Positions 1 through 8,373 of a stretch of DNA of 64,000 bases are shown piece by piece. The notes under the pieces were generated by a model. It made no database searches. It saw nothing but the letters and a program-made list of their open reading frames with translations, and was not told the DNA's origin. How positions within the stretch are numbered: position 1 is the first letter of the stretch; each line of letters starts with the position of its first letter. The stretch lies in the NCBI GenBank assembly GCA_949298805.1, contig CASFXY010000008.1, positions 1-64,000 of the forward strand. The letters are read 5' to 3'. The DNA comes from an uncultured bacterium (GTDB lineage Bacteria > Cyanobacteriota > Vampirovibrionia > Gastranaerophilales > Gastranaerophilaceae). Made by a program: the position numbers and the translations under genes.

Positions 1-450
1 TGTATCAGGTACTGGAGTTGTATCAGGTTCTGTATCCGGAATTGGTGTTGTATCAGGTTCAGTATCAGGTACTGGGGTTGTATCAGGTTCTGTATCCGGT
101 TCCGTATCAGGTACTGGTATTGTATCAGGTTCAGTATCCGGAATTGGTGTTGTATCAGGTTCTGTATCCGGAATTGGTGTTGTATCCGGTTCCGTATCCG
201 GAATTGGTGTTGTATCAGGTTCTGTATCCGGAATTGGTGTTGTATCAGGTTCTGTATCCGGAATTGGTGTTGTATCAGGTTCTGTATCAGGTACTGGAGT
301 TGTATCAGGTTCAGTATCAGGTACTGGGGTTGTATCAGGTTCTGTATCCGGAATTGGTGTTGTATCAGGTTCTGTATCAGGTACTGGAGTTGTATCCGGT
401 TCTGTATCGGGTACTGGGGTTGTATCAGGTTCAGTATCCGGAATTTCAGG
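1..450 (-). repeat. 30-bp tandem coding repeat (PDTEPDTTPV/I)
   Basis: About 14 units of 30 bp plus a partial unit at the left edge, in frame with the minus-strand gene. Units differ at a few positions: the gaattggtgt-type end encodes TPI and the gtactggggt-type end encodes TPV. One unit (79-120) is 42 bp. There are no unique spacers between units, so this is a coding repeat. The near identity of units suggests expansion by slippage or recombination. Confidence 0.95.
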
Positions 451-2325
451 CGTATAACTTGGTCTTGAAGGTGACTCATTATATACGGCTGTCTTTTTGG
501 GCGAAGTTATGTTGTATGCGGCATCACCAAGTTTTAAATTACTTACTACAGGTTCGCCGTCATCATTTAACAAGTTAAGCTGCAATGCTTCTTGTACTGT
601 TAAATCTTTGCCTTCTACTTCTTTGCCGTTTACTTCAAATGTAGAATTTTTGAAGAAATCATTATTAGATATTATATTTTGTACTGCAGCAGCTATTAAG
701 GCTTGTGTTTCCGGATCGTCCGGATCTTCATTATACCTGTCCAAAAGTGTCTTTCCGTTTTGCTCGGCTTCATCACTCGGATCTGCATAAAATGCCATTA
801 AATCCAGTACGCTGTCATATTTATAGTTGCCTTCTTCATCAACCTCTGTCATATCAACTTCATCTAAAGTAGAGTGCAAATATGAAAATTCAGTATCAGT
901 ACCATTTGCAAAGGCTAATTTTGCGGTTTCTTCGTCGCAGCCTACTGCTATTCTTTGTATTTCGCTTGGTTGCAAGTTTAATTCTGTAACTTCTGAAATA
1001 TTATTTAGTGCATCTATTGCATCTTGTCCGCTTAGTCCCTCAACGATTGATGCATTTGCCGCATTATCTTTTAATCCGTCCATAATTACGGCATAAGCAT
1101 CCGAGTCTTTTTGTACTGATTTCTTTGCTGATATAATCTCGCCTGTTTCGCTGTCTCTTATTATTATTACACCGTCGCCGTAATCTTCTTGAATTTTTGA
1201 ATCATCTAATTCGGTAGTTGTTTTTGGCTCGCCAAGCTTGTCAATATCTTCGCCACTTAAGTCAGTTTTATAGTTATCAAGTACAGCATCTTCTACTGAT
1301 TTGTAAATGGTTTTGCCGTCGACAGTATCGCCGTTTTCGCCGTCAAAGTCCGGATCTATTACTACATTGGATATGTCTGCAGTATACAATTCGCTGTCGA
1401 CATACCTTGCTGAAGTTAAATCTTTGTCTGCCTCAAAGTCTTCATAGCGACTTTTAACTAATTTTAATTCATTGTTTGCATCTTCTTCGTCGCTGTAAAT
1501 GTTTGTATTTAATAACACATCACTTGGAATGTCGGCTACATCTTCATAATTATTTCCCGTGCTGCTGTTAATACGCTCAAGTATAAAATCAGAATTTGCT
1601 TTTGCCTGATCCAGCGCAATTGCATATTTTAACTGTTCGTCAGCATCTTCATCAAAGTGTTCGCTAATTACTCCAGACAGTGTTGATATACCGTCTTCAC
1701 CTGTTGAGAGTTCGGCGGTTTTAGAATTTGGCTCATATACCATCTCTTGTGTTCCATGGGGAGTTGCAATAACTGTTCCCACATGGACATGTTCCGGATT
1801 ATCGGAATTATTGCTCTCCGCTGCATTTTTAATTTTAACGCTATCTTCCGTTATTGCGCTGCTTAATGTCGGAATTTTAATTTTGTCACCAGCGTAAATT
1901 ACTGAATACATTCTTTCTGTTCTGTTTATATATCCGTTTCTCAGACTAACTCTTTTGCCGTCTGTAACATATTGGTCAGAAACGCTATTTACCGCAGTAC
2001 CGTAAATTTCAGGGTTTGCATCCATAACCAAATCTAGGAGTTGATTTTGTTCCTCATTGCTCATATCACTCCAGTTTTCATAAGTATTTTGAAGAATTGC
2101 ATACAGTGAATTGTTCTTAGTTGTGTCAACTTCGACATACATGCCATATTCCGTTTCTTCGACATTATCGGAATTTATGACTATTTTGTCGCCGATACCA
2201 TCATTGTTCAAATCTTCACCGAACAAACTAAGCTGTTTGTTCTCTTTTTCTGTTGTTGTGTCATTCTGTGGATTATCCTTTTTAATAATCCTTTCTGTTT
2301 TGCTTACGCCATCTAATAATCCCAT
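1..2325 (-). CDS. Large LysM-like repeat protein, 3' end outside window
   Basis: An uninterrupted minus-strand frame of 775 codons runs from ATG 2325 off the left edge. An AAAGGAG ribosome site at 2333-2339 fixes this start; the upstream ATG in another frame closes quickly. Residues 38-46 (DLNNDGIGD) resemble a calcium-binding Asp loop. Residues about 71-152 look like a LysM domain with an insertion: NNSLYAILQNTY, then LLDLVMDANPEI, then SVIYAGDKIKIP. The middle is acidic, rich in D, E and N, and not recognised. From about residue 625 the chain becomes a tandem 10-residue repeat PDTEPDTTP(V/I) that continues past the window. No signal peptide is visible at the N terminus. LysM domains bind peptidoglycan or chitin and the proline-threonine repeat looks like a wall- or envelope-spanning stalk, so a surface role is inferred. 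The enzymatic function, if any, is unknown. Confidence 0.85.
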   Translation of the reverse strand, partial: MGLLDGVSKTERIIKKDNPQNDTTTEKENKQLSLFGEDLNNDGIGDKIVINSDNVEETEYGMYVEVDTTKNNSLYAILQNTYENWSDMSNEEQNQLLDLVMDANPEIYGTAVNSVSDQYVTDGKRVSLRNGYINRTERMYSVIYAGDKIKIPTLSSAITEDSVKIKNAAESNNSDNPEHVHVGTVIATPHGTQEMVYEPNSKTAELSTGEDGISTLSGVISEHFDEDADEQLKYAIALDQAKANSDFILERINSSTGNNYEDVADIPSDVLLNTNIYSDEEDANNELKLVKSRYEDFEADKDLTSARYVDSELYTADISNVVIDPDFDGENGDTVDGKTIYKSVEDAVLDNYKTDLSGEDIDKLGEPKTTTELDDSKIQEDYGDGVIIIRDSETGEIISAKKSVQKDSDAYAVIMDGLKDNAANASIVEGLSGQDAIDALNNISEVTELNLQPSEIQRIAVGCDEETAKLAFANGTDTEFSYLHSTLDEVDMTEVDEEGNYKYDSVLDLMAFYADPSDEAEQNGKTLLDRYNEDPDDPETQALIAAAVQNIISNNDFFKNSTFEVNGKEVEGKDLTVQEALQLNLLNDDGEPVVSNLKLGDAAYNITSPKKTAVYNESPSRPSYTPEIPDTEPDTTPVPDTEPDTTPVPDTEPDTTPIPDTEPDTTPVPDTEPDTTPVPDTEPDTTPIPDTEPDTTPIPDTEPDTTPIPDTEPDTTPIPDTEPDTTPIPDTEPDTIPVPDTEPDTEPDTTPVPDTEPDTTPIPDTEPDTTPVPDT

Positions 2326-2364
2326 TTGGCATCTCCTTTATATTACCTTATTTTTGCACACCAA

Positions 2365-2380
2365 AATTTGTATACAAATT
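2365..2380. promoter_or_regulatory. 16-bp perfect palindrome upstream of LysM-like gene
   Basis: AATTTGTATACAAATT is a perfect palindrome 40 bases upstream of the ATG at 2325. Its place in the leader or promoter region fits a dimeric repressor site, but no regulator can be assigned and chance is possible in AT-rich DNA. Confidence 0.35.
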
Positions 2381-2434
2381 CGTCTGTCGACACTATTTGT
2401 ATAAAAATTTAGAGTGGACAATAAAAAATTTACA

Positions 2435-3709
2435 TTATTTAATAATTAAATTTTTAAAAATATCTTTTCCTACAGCTTCGCCCATTGACATGCAACTGCT
2501 CTGTACTCTGAGTGCTGCTTGTGACTTAAAGTCACAGCCCAAGATTTTGCCTACAATATAAAGATTTTTATAATTCTTAGACATTAACGATTCAATTGGC
2601 AGTGTATAATCTTGTACGTGCATAAGCACAGATTTATCCTTTTGATTTGAATGTATGTCGACTGGATAATTAGAATGCAATGCTGGATTATTAAAACTTT
2701 TTTTTGAAATAATATCTTTAATTGTGTAATCGTATTTACATTTTACTCTGCTGGTTTCTCTTTGTCCTATTTTTGATGCAATATTTGATATATATGATTT
2801 TTTAAACCCAGGAATGTAACAAACAAGAAAATTGTGCAATCTGTATATGGCTTCTCTTGCTTCAATTAAGGCATTTGAATAGTCATAAGGGTCATTAGGA
2901 TTATAATCGCGCAATCTTGGGCAATTTAATGCAACTGTTGAGTGCATGCCTGCAACAGTGAACAATTGAAAATAAGCTAAATCTTCTTCTTGCAAAACTT
3001 TATCAGCTACTGCGCGTGTAAAATAAGGTAATAATGCCCAGTTTTTAGATTTGTCCCATGTGAATGCAGTGCTAAGATGAATTATACCATCGACACGATT
3101 GGTAGTGGTAACATTTTTATCGTTGTCTATGCTTTCTAAAAAATCTGCAAATAAATCTAAATTTACACCTGATACTAAAAACCTGATACTTGCTGGTTGC
3201 CGTTTATTATTATCATTCCAAAATTCGCATTTTAAAAGTTTAGCAAGTGATGCATCGCCGGTTGCATCAACATAATAATTCGATACGATTGGTAGTGATA
3301 ATGTATTTGTGTTAACATACGCACTCTTGATAATATTTTCGTCAGTTATTACATCGCTTATTTTGCTTTCTAAAAGTATGTCGCAGTGAACATTTTTTAG
3401 CATTCTTTCGAATATGATTTTTAGCATTATCGGATTAAACCATCCCTCATTATTATCTGAATAAGTAAATTGTGAATTATATTTTTTTGCATAGTCTACA
3501 AGAGTGCGGTAAAAGTCAGTATTTAAGTTTTTTGTTTCAGTTTTCATAACAGGTATCACAAGTCCGCCCGTAACATCTCCGCCAAGGAAACTTTCTTTTT
3601 CAACCAGTAATGTTTTTAAATTCGAGCTTGAGCACGTATACGCGCAAGAAATCCCTGCGATACCCCCACCTGAAACAACAACATCATATTTAGTTACTTT
3701 TGAGTTCAA
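2435..3709 (-). CDS. FAD-dependent oxidoreductase (FAD_oxidored type)
   Basis: 424 residues. The N terminus has a Rossmann dinucleotide motif (GGGIAG, residues 14-19) followed about 20 residues later by an acidic strand end (LLVEKE). A second FAD-contact motif near the C terminus (VGKILGCDF, then ALRVQSSCMSMG) is typical of the FAD-dependent oxidoreductase family that also includes glucose-inhibited-division-type and thiazole-like flavoproteins. VDATGDASLAK in the middle is the conserved ATG segment of this fold. The substrate is unknown. The start codon is TTG at 3709, preceded by ACGGGG; no ATG lies nearby. It is a single gene, on the opposite strand to the next gene. Confidence 0.8.
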   Translation of the reverse strand: MNSKVTKYDVVVSGGGIAGISCAYTCSSSNLKTLLVEKESFLGGDVTGGLVIPVMKTETKNLNTDFYRTLVDYAKKYNSQFTYSDNNEGWFNPIMLKIIFERMLKNVHCDILLESKISDVITDENIIKSAYVNTNTLSLPIVSNYYVDATGDASLAKLLKCEFWNDNNKRQPASIRFLVSGVNLDLFADFLESIDNDKNVTTTNRVDGIIHLSTAFTWDKSKNWALLPYFTRAVADKVLQEEDLAYFQLFTVAGMHSTVALNCPRLRDYNPNDPYDYSNALIEAREAIYRLHNFLVCYIPGFKKSYISNIASKIGQRETSRVKCKYDYTIKDIISKKSFNNPALHSNYPVDIHSNQKDKSVLMHVQDYTLPIESLMSKNYKNLYIVGKILGCDFKSQAALRVQSSCMSMGEAVGKDIFKNLIIK

Positions 3710-4034
3710 AATGTACCCCGTAAATTCTTATTTAAAACATATCATATTATAACATATTTATGTGATTATAAGAAATTCGATTTTGTAGGGCATTAAAGCC
3801 AATATGCATGCTAAACGATAGGTAGCTATAATATATATTATGTAAGAACATACTTTTAATGCAGACGACGATATTTTTTTTGCGCAAATTATTTTAGGTG
3901 CATTCAATATGGCATTCAGTTTTATTCTTTTTAAAATTTATATACGAATTAAAACAATCGAGTTTAACAAAACAATGATGATGTTTAAAAGGTATTTTGC
4001 CAATATAATCACTAAAAAATATTAAGGAGTGAGT
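3710..4034. other. Intergenic region, no gene seen
   Basis: About 325 bases of AT-rich sequence between two divergent genes. No ORF, tRNA or convincing structured RNA is visible. It must hold the promoters of the divergent genes at 3709 (minus) and 4035 (plus), but no clean -35/-10 pair stands out. Confidence 0.5.
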
Positions 4035-4718
4035 ATGCAAATGCAAGATACAAATAATAAAAAAATAAGAGTTGCACTAATTGAGGACCATAAATTGATG
4101 CGTGTCGGTTTAAAGTCACTTTTTGAAAAATTTGACGACATTGTAGTGATTACTGAAGCCGAAAGCGGAAAAGAAGGTGTTGAAAAAGTAAAAGCACACA
4201 ATCCTGATGTTGTAATAGTTGATATCGGCCTAGGTGATATTTCGGGCATCGAGGTCGTCAAAAGAGTTATCACATATAATTCGGCAATTAAAGTTATGAT
4301 TTTAACTTCTCACTTAAGCTCTGAAAGTGTCATAGAATCTTTTAAAGCCGGTGTTTATGCCTATGTATTGAAGGATATAAATTCTGACATGCTTGCTATG
4401 GTCTTAAGAAGTGTTAACGATGGTGCAATTTGGATTGACCCCAAAGCTGTACCTTTAATAAGAGAGAGTGGCAGCACAATTGTGCCTGCTAAAATAAAAA
4501 ATCGAGCTGATTTTAAAGCAACACATGCTAATTTGACCGAGAGAGAGTACGAAGTACTCAAGCTTGTTGTTGATGGAAAATCAAATTACGAAATAGCACA
4601 GATATTAAAAATAAGCGAGCACACCTCTAAGGCACATGTTTGCAATATTATTCAAAAACTGGTTGTTGATGACAGAACACAAGCAGCAGTAAAAGCTCTT
4701 AAGGAAGGCTTAGTGTAA
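4035..4718 (+). CDS. NarL/FixJ-family response regulator
   Basis: 227 residues. The receiver domain (about 11-130) has the acidic pair E17/D18, phospho-acceptor D63 (VIVDIGLG), T91 (ILTSH) and K113 (YVLKD), so it looks phosphorylatable. The C-terminal LuxR-type helix-turn-helix (about 160-227) is clear: LTEREYEVLKLVVDGKSN, then EIAQILKISEHTSKAHV. The AAGGAG at 4024-4029 is spaced 5 bases from ATG 4035; an in-frame GTG at 4029 overlaps that site and is less likely. No histidine kinase is adjacent, so this is an orphan regulator whose partner lies elsewhere. Its target genes cannot be told from the window. Confidence 0.9.
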   Translation: MQMQDTNNKKIRVALIEDHKLMRVGLKSLFEKFDDIVVITEAESGKEGVEKVKAHNPDVVIVDIGLGDISGIEVVKRVITYNSAIKVMILTSHLSSESVIESFKAGVYAYVLKDINSDMLAMVLRSVNDGAIWIDPKAVPLIRESGSTIVPAKIKNRADFKATHANLTEREYEVLKLVVDGKSNYEIAQILKISEHTSKAHVCNIIQKLVVDDRTQAAVKALKEGLV

Positions 4719-4720
4719 CA

Positions 4721-4755
4721 TTATCAATATCAATCGATACGAGTGATATTGATAA
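4721..4755 (+). terminator. 12-bp inverted repeat after response regulator
   Basis: TTATCAATATCA (4721-4732) and TGATATTGATAA (4744-4755) are exact reverse complements around an 11-base loop, starting two bases after the stop codon. It lacks a U-run, so it may be an mRNA-stabilising 3' hairpin, a weak terminator or a protein site. Confidence 0.45.
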
Positions 4756-4761
4756 AATAAA

Positions 4762-4781
4762 CGCAAGCATTATTGCTTGCG
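4762..4781. terminator. 8-bp hairpin, second in tandem
   Basis: CGCAAGCA / TGCTTGCG with a TTAT loop. It follows the previous inverted repeat by 6 bases. No strong T-run follows on the plus strand; the A/T-rich upstream flank could act as a weak U-tract on the minus strand. Confidence 0.4.
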
Positions 4782-4896
4782 AAAATAAGCACAAAAATAA
4801 AAACTTTTTTAAAAACCTTCCTTGTATATAAAATAAACGACACTATTTCACAAAACTTTAACTTTTCATAAATTAATTAACATTTATTTACATAAT

Positions 4897-4928
4897 AAAT
4901 AAAGCCTCGCTACTGCAAGGCTTTATTT
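4897..4928 (-). terminator. Terminator of the 4944-5492 gene
   Basis: AAATAAAGCCT (4897-4907) pairs with AGGCTTTATTT (4918-4928) around a 10-base loop, directly downstream of the minus-strand gene ending at 4944. Stem ends are A/T tracts on both sides, so it could work in both directions. Confidence 0.6.
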
Positions 4929-4943
4929 TATATATATAAAATA

Positions 4944-5492
4944 CTATTTAATAGAATACATTTTATCTGATAAAATTGCGGCTCTTGAAATATGTTGTTC
5001 CGGTGTAATATATTGTTTTATCAAGTCAAGAAATTTTAAGCCATTTTTCTTTGGTACTTTTGTATTTCCAATATTTGTATCAAAAACATCAAGCAAGGCT
5101 TCTACAAACAGCTTTCCACCATTTGACAGCGGCAGTGCTCCCGTATTTGACACATTTGTCCCAAGGCTTTTTGCGGCTTGTGCGCTATCTTCTTTTAATA
5201 ATCTTGAAATTGTACGCCTTCCGGTAATTGGTAAAATTTGTTTTTTTATAAATTGTGCGTTTTTGTCTTCAAAACAAGTGCAGCCGTATTTAAAAAAGTC
5301 TGATATAGCGGGCCATTCTTGACCTTCAGTTAGCATTTTTTTTAAGACATTTCTCTTTGTATAAGGAGTTTGCTTTGCAAAAGCCTTAAATTTGTCGCCA
5401 ATATGCGTTTGAGCCATTTTTCTACCTTTTTGTGTAAGTTTTGCCATTCCAAAGGACGGATGTGCTTGAGTATTAATTGAGTTTACTTTCAT
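4944..5492 (-). CDS. Hypothetical protein with N-terminal PSFG motif
   Basis: 182 residues, no signal peptide, basic. The N terminus MKVNSINTQAHPSFGMAK has a short PSFG motif; I recall similar N-terminal motifs in many Gastranaerophilales hypothetical proteins, but this is memory, not a search. The body has helical, lysine-rich stretches and two cysteines (GCTCF) and no domain I recognise. It is a single gene with its own terminator at 4897-4928 and a GAAAGG-type ribosome site before ATG 5492. Function unknown. Confidence 0.75.
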   Translation of the reverse strand: MKVNSINTQAHPSFGMAKLTQKGRKMAQTHIGDKFKAFAKQTPYTKRNVLKKMLTEGQEWPAISDFFKYGCTCFEDKNAQFIKKQILPITGRRTISRLLKEDSAQAAKSLGTNVSNTGALPLSNGGKLFVEALLDVFDTNIGNTKVPKKNGLKFLDLIKQYITPEQHISRAAILSDKMYSIK

Positions 5493-5648
5493 ATTATGCC
5501 TTTCTTGTTGTTTTGGTAAGTATATAATACTGCTGAAGATTATTTTTTACCTGTTTATTTCATTTATTTACAATACTTAATATTTTTAATTAGATAATGT
5601 TTGATTTAACAGTTGTTCTTTGTTATTTTATAGGTATATGGAGGTTTT

Positions 5649-6635
5649 ATGAAGAAAATAATATTTTTTTTAGTAATTTGTTGCATTTTTTTAGTATCAA
5701 ATGCTGCCCATGCTTATGATTTAACAAAGCGGCATGATATTTTTACTCCCGCCTTTCAACTTATATGGCAGGACTTTAAAGAGCTTATTTCTACTAAAAA
5801 AATCAACTTTAAAGGCATTGATCCTTCTGTTGCTTGGGTGTTAAACAGCAACCGTTTTACCACTGATGATATATCACTAGATTCTTATTACAAAATTGCG
5901 CAACCCATCTCCTTGAGTCTTAAAGCAAAAATTCAGAGAGAAATATTTGAAAAGTTTGGCGAAACAAGTCAAATTTTAGATAATATCGATTGGAATACTA
6001 AGGGCAATAACGACATTTTGCTATACGCGTTGTTTAAAAAAGACGTTAAATTCCCAAAAGAATTTTATATATTAAGCAGTAAACAATTTAACAATTCAAA
6101 AGATGAATATAAGTTTTTTGGGTTTAATAAAGAAAATGCCAAAGAGTTTACCTCTCAGGTTAAGCCGCTTTTTTATGCCTATGATTGGGATTATGCAATT
6201 TCAATTGACACACAATCAGGTGATAGAATTGTTTTATACAGAACAGACTCAAAGCAAAATGTGTATGATTTATACTCTCAAATAGACAAAAAGGCTGTAA
6301 ATAATATTAAGTTGAGCGATAATGACGAGTTGATTATACCCTTTATATCAATCGACAAGCAAATTGAGTATAAAGAACTTCAAAACAGAAAAATTAATAA
6401 TACAAAATTTATTATCGCAAAAACGATTGACGACATTAAATTTAATCTGGACAATAAAGGTGCAAAGCTAAGGAATGAATCAGCATTAGAAGCTGTTGAA
6501 ATGTCTTTAAGATTTCCGGACAAGGTTCGCATTTTTGATTTTTCAAAGCCTTTTGTATTATATATGATTGAAAAGGACAAGTCGTTGCCGTATTTTGCGC
6601 TCAGGATTAATAACACCGACTTTCTTGTTAAGTAA
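5649..6635 (+). CDS. Hypothetical exported protein
   Basis: 328 residues starting with a clear Sec signal peptide (MKKIIFFLVICCIFLVSNAAHA, likely cleavage after AHA at about residue 22). The mature protein is mixed alpha/beta with no motif I recognise. A GGAGG-type site (tggagg) lies 5-6 bases before ATG 5649. A possible promoter TTGATT-17-TATTTT sits just upstream. It is followed by a hairpin at 6651-6676 and then another hypothetical gene on the same strand. An envelope or periplasmic location is inferred from the signal peptide. Confidence 0.75.
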   Translation: MKKIIFFLVICCIFLVSNAAHAYDLTKRHDIFTPAFQLIWQDFKELISTKKINFKGIDPSVAWVLNSNRFTTDDISLDSYYKIAQPISLSLKAKIQREIFEKFGETSQILDNIDWNTKGNNDILLYALFKKDVKFPKEFYILSSKQFNNSKDEYKFFGFNKENAKEFTSQVKPLFYAYDWDYAISIDTQSGDRIVLYRTDSKQNVYDLYSQIDKKAVNNIKLSDNDELIIPFISIDKQIEYKELQNRKINNTKFIIAKTIDDIKFNLDNKGAKLRNESALEAVEMSLRFPDKVRIFDFSKPFVLYMIEKDKSLPYFALRINNTDFLVK

Positions 6636-6650
6636 ATAATTATTAAGGAT

Positions 6651-6676
6651 GGGGCAACATAGTTTATGTTTGCCCC
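6651..6676 (+). terminator. GC-rich hairpin between two genes, abutting the next start
   Basis: GGGGCAACATA (6651-6661) pairs with TATGTTTGCCCC (6665-6676) with one bulged T, only 10 bases before ATG 6687. There is no T-run, only TTAAATATATATG. It may be an attenuator or intercistronic structure and not a true terminator. Confidence 0.5.
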
Positions 6677-6686
6677 TTAAATATAT

Positions 6687-8372
6687 ATGAGAATATCACC
6701 TCTGTACATAAGTGCTTATAAATACAGCCGCACAACAATATCTGATACTATTGCGCAAGGCCCTTATAATTCAAATTTTCAAAATAGGAATACTGTTCCA
6801 TATCTGAATTTACCCACTAATATAAATTTTGGGTATGAATTTGCGCTAAAAAAACCCAAAGGCATCCCCTGCGCTTATTGTGGTAAGCCTATGCTCTCTA
6901 AAGATGATTTACAGCAAATTCCTACATTAAAGGGACAAGATTTAATAGATAAGATTGACAGTTTTGTTAGTCAAAATCCTAGTGTCTTAAGCAAGCAATC
7001 AAATGCAGCATTAATGCTTTTTAAGGCAACAGTTTTATCCAATAGCGATAAAAACGGTCGTGAAATTTTGCCTATTGCCTATACTAGAGCAAGAACAAGA
7101 ATGCTTATTAAGCAGTCGGCAGTTTACTCTAAAGTTCTGGAATGTGCCGAGAAATTAGACTGCAAAGAACTTAAGGATTATATAAATAAAATTAAAGAAC
7201 AAGATAATATAATCAATCCTGACATTCCATTTAATGAACTTGCTGATTTTTTGAAAGATAAAATTCATATCGAGTTTAGAAAAGAAGTGATACTCAATGT
7301 TATGAAACTTGCAGGGAAATATTCAACAGAGTCTAATATTGATATCTGGACAGATGTTATGAAAACGATTTCTAGCCTTCCTTCTTCAAAAAGCGACCCT
7401 GATGCATATCTTGTAAAATATATTTCAAAAGCATTAAGGAAAGATCCAAAACTTGAAAATGATTATATTTCAATTAAAAATGATGAGGCACTGCTCTTTT
7501 ATTCAACAATACTTTTCCCTTATTTATCAAGTGCTGAACATGTTAAGCCGTTTTCTGATAACGGTGAGTCCGATCAATCAAATTATCTTGCTACACATAT
7601 CTGGTGCAATAGTAAAAGACAAGCAACAAAATTTTCCGATTTCGTTCTTGCAAATCCGGATGTGTTGGATAATATCATTAATTATTTAAAATACATTAAT
7701 CTTAATAAATATAGCAGAATTAATCTTAATGCTTATCTTAGGGATATTAGAAAAAAACTTGTGTCAGAACTTTCGGAGGTTGCAGATATACCACTAGTTG
7801 CTGATTTTATAAAACGACTGTACACATTTAATTATTTGTCTGCGGACGTAAAATATACACCCGATGATCCGGCTCAGAAGACGAAAACTGCTAATATGAT
7901 TGAAAATTGTCTGTCAAATTCAAACTCTGACAATTATAATGATGCGCTTAATAAATTATATGCCGATTGTGTTACGACTTACATTAATAATTATCAGAGA
8001 AGAATTACTAATTTAATTAATCATTATGATTCAAAAAAACATAAGACAATTCTTGAGTTTTTTTATAAAATGCTTAATAGCCCCTTTATAACAACATTAT
8101 TTGCGCAAGAAGATAAAATGCTTAATTATACAATTAGCAACAGCTTTCTAAAAAATTACAGAATAAATATCACTAATTCGCTTTATGAAATTTTAAGCGA
8201 AGAACCCGATTCGTACAGCGACGAACAAATAGTTTCGTTTGCACGAAGGTTAACATTTAAAAAAACACCTGAATTGTTCTGTATTAAAATTCTTTTGAAT
8301 TCAAAACAATCTGACGGTACATACGATATTGAAAAAATAAGAGCGCTTATTAAAGCAGGCAAGGTTGAATAA
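6687..8372 (+). CDS. Hypothetical protein with NINFG motif and CxxC
   Basis: 561 residues, no signal peptide. The N terminus (MRISPLYIS, then about residue 50 LPTNINFGYEF) carries the lineage-type INFG motif, followed by a small CAYCGKPM knuckle at about residue 62-69, the only CxxC in the protein and a possible half metal site. The rest is predicted helical, lysine-, asparagine- and serine-rich, with no domain I recognise. No ribosome site lies in the 10 bases before ATG 6687; the nearest AAGGATGGGG is 36-40 bases upstream, before the hairpin at 6651-6676. It follows the secreted protein gene on the same strand by 51 bases. Function unknown. Confidence 0.7.
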   Translation: MRISPLYISAYKYSRTTISDTIAQGPYNSNFQNRNTVPYLNLPTNINFGYEFALKKPKGIPCAYCGKPMLSKDDLQQIPTLKGQDLIDKIDSFVSQNPSVLSKQSNAALMLFKATVLSNSDKNGREILPIAYTRARTRMLIKQSAVYSKVLECAEKLDCKELKDYINKIKEQDNIINPDIPFNELADFLKDKIHIEFRKEVILNVMKLAGKYSTESNIDIWTDVMKTISSLPSSKSDPDAYLVKYISKALRKDPKLENDYISIKNDEALLFYSTILFPYLSSAEHVKPFSDNGESDQSNYLATHIWCNSKRQATKFSDFVLANPDVLDNIINYLKYINLNKYSRINLNAYLRDIRKKLVSELSEVADIPLVADFIKRLYTFNYLSADVKYTPDDPAQKTKTANMIENCLSNSNSDNYNDALNKLYADCVTTYINNYQRRITNLINHYDSKKHKTILEFFYKMLNSPFITTLFAQEDKMLNYTISNSFLKNYRINITNSLYEILSEEPDSYSDEQIVSFARRLTFKKTPELFCIKILLNSKQSDGTYDIEKIRALIKAGKVE

Positions 8373-8373
8373 A

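Noticed and set aside
1-450. Possible CRISPR array (30-bp periodic repeats)
   Set aside because: Units are directly adjacent with no unique spacers, and they keep a reading frame in a larger gene.
18-578. Long plus-strand frame encoding MYQVLYPELV-type repeats
   Set aside because: It is the antisense of the PDTEPDTTP coding repeat on the minus strand, open only because the 30-bp unit has no stop in that frame; the minus-strand frame continues for 775 codons with a ribosome site.
4762-4781. Classic intrinsic terminator for the response regulator
   Set aside because: Stem is good but the plus-strand T-run is missing, so it was kept only as a low-confidence hairpin.
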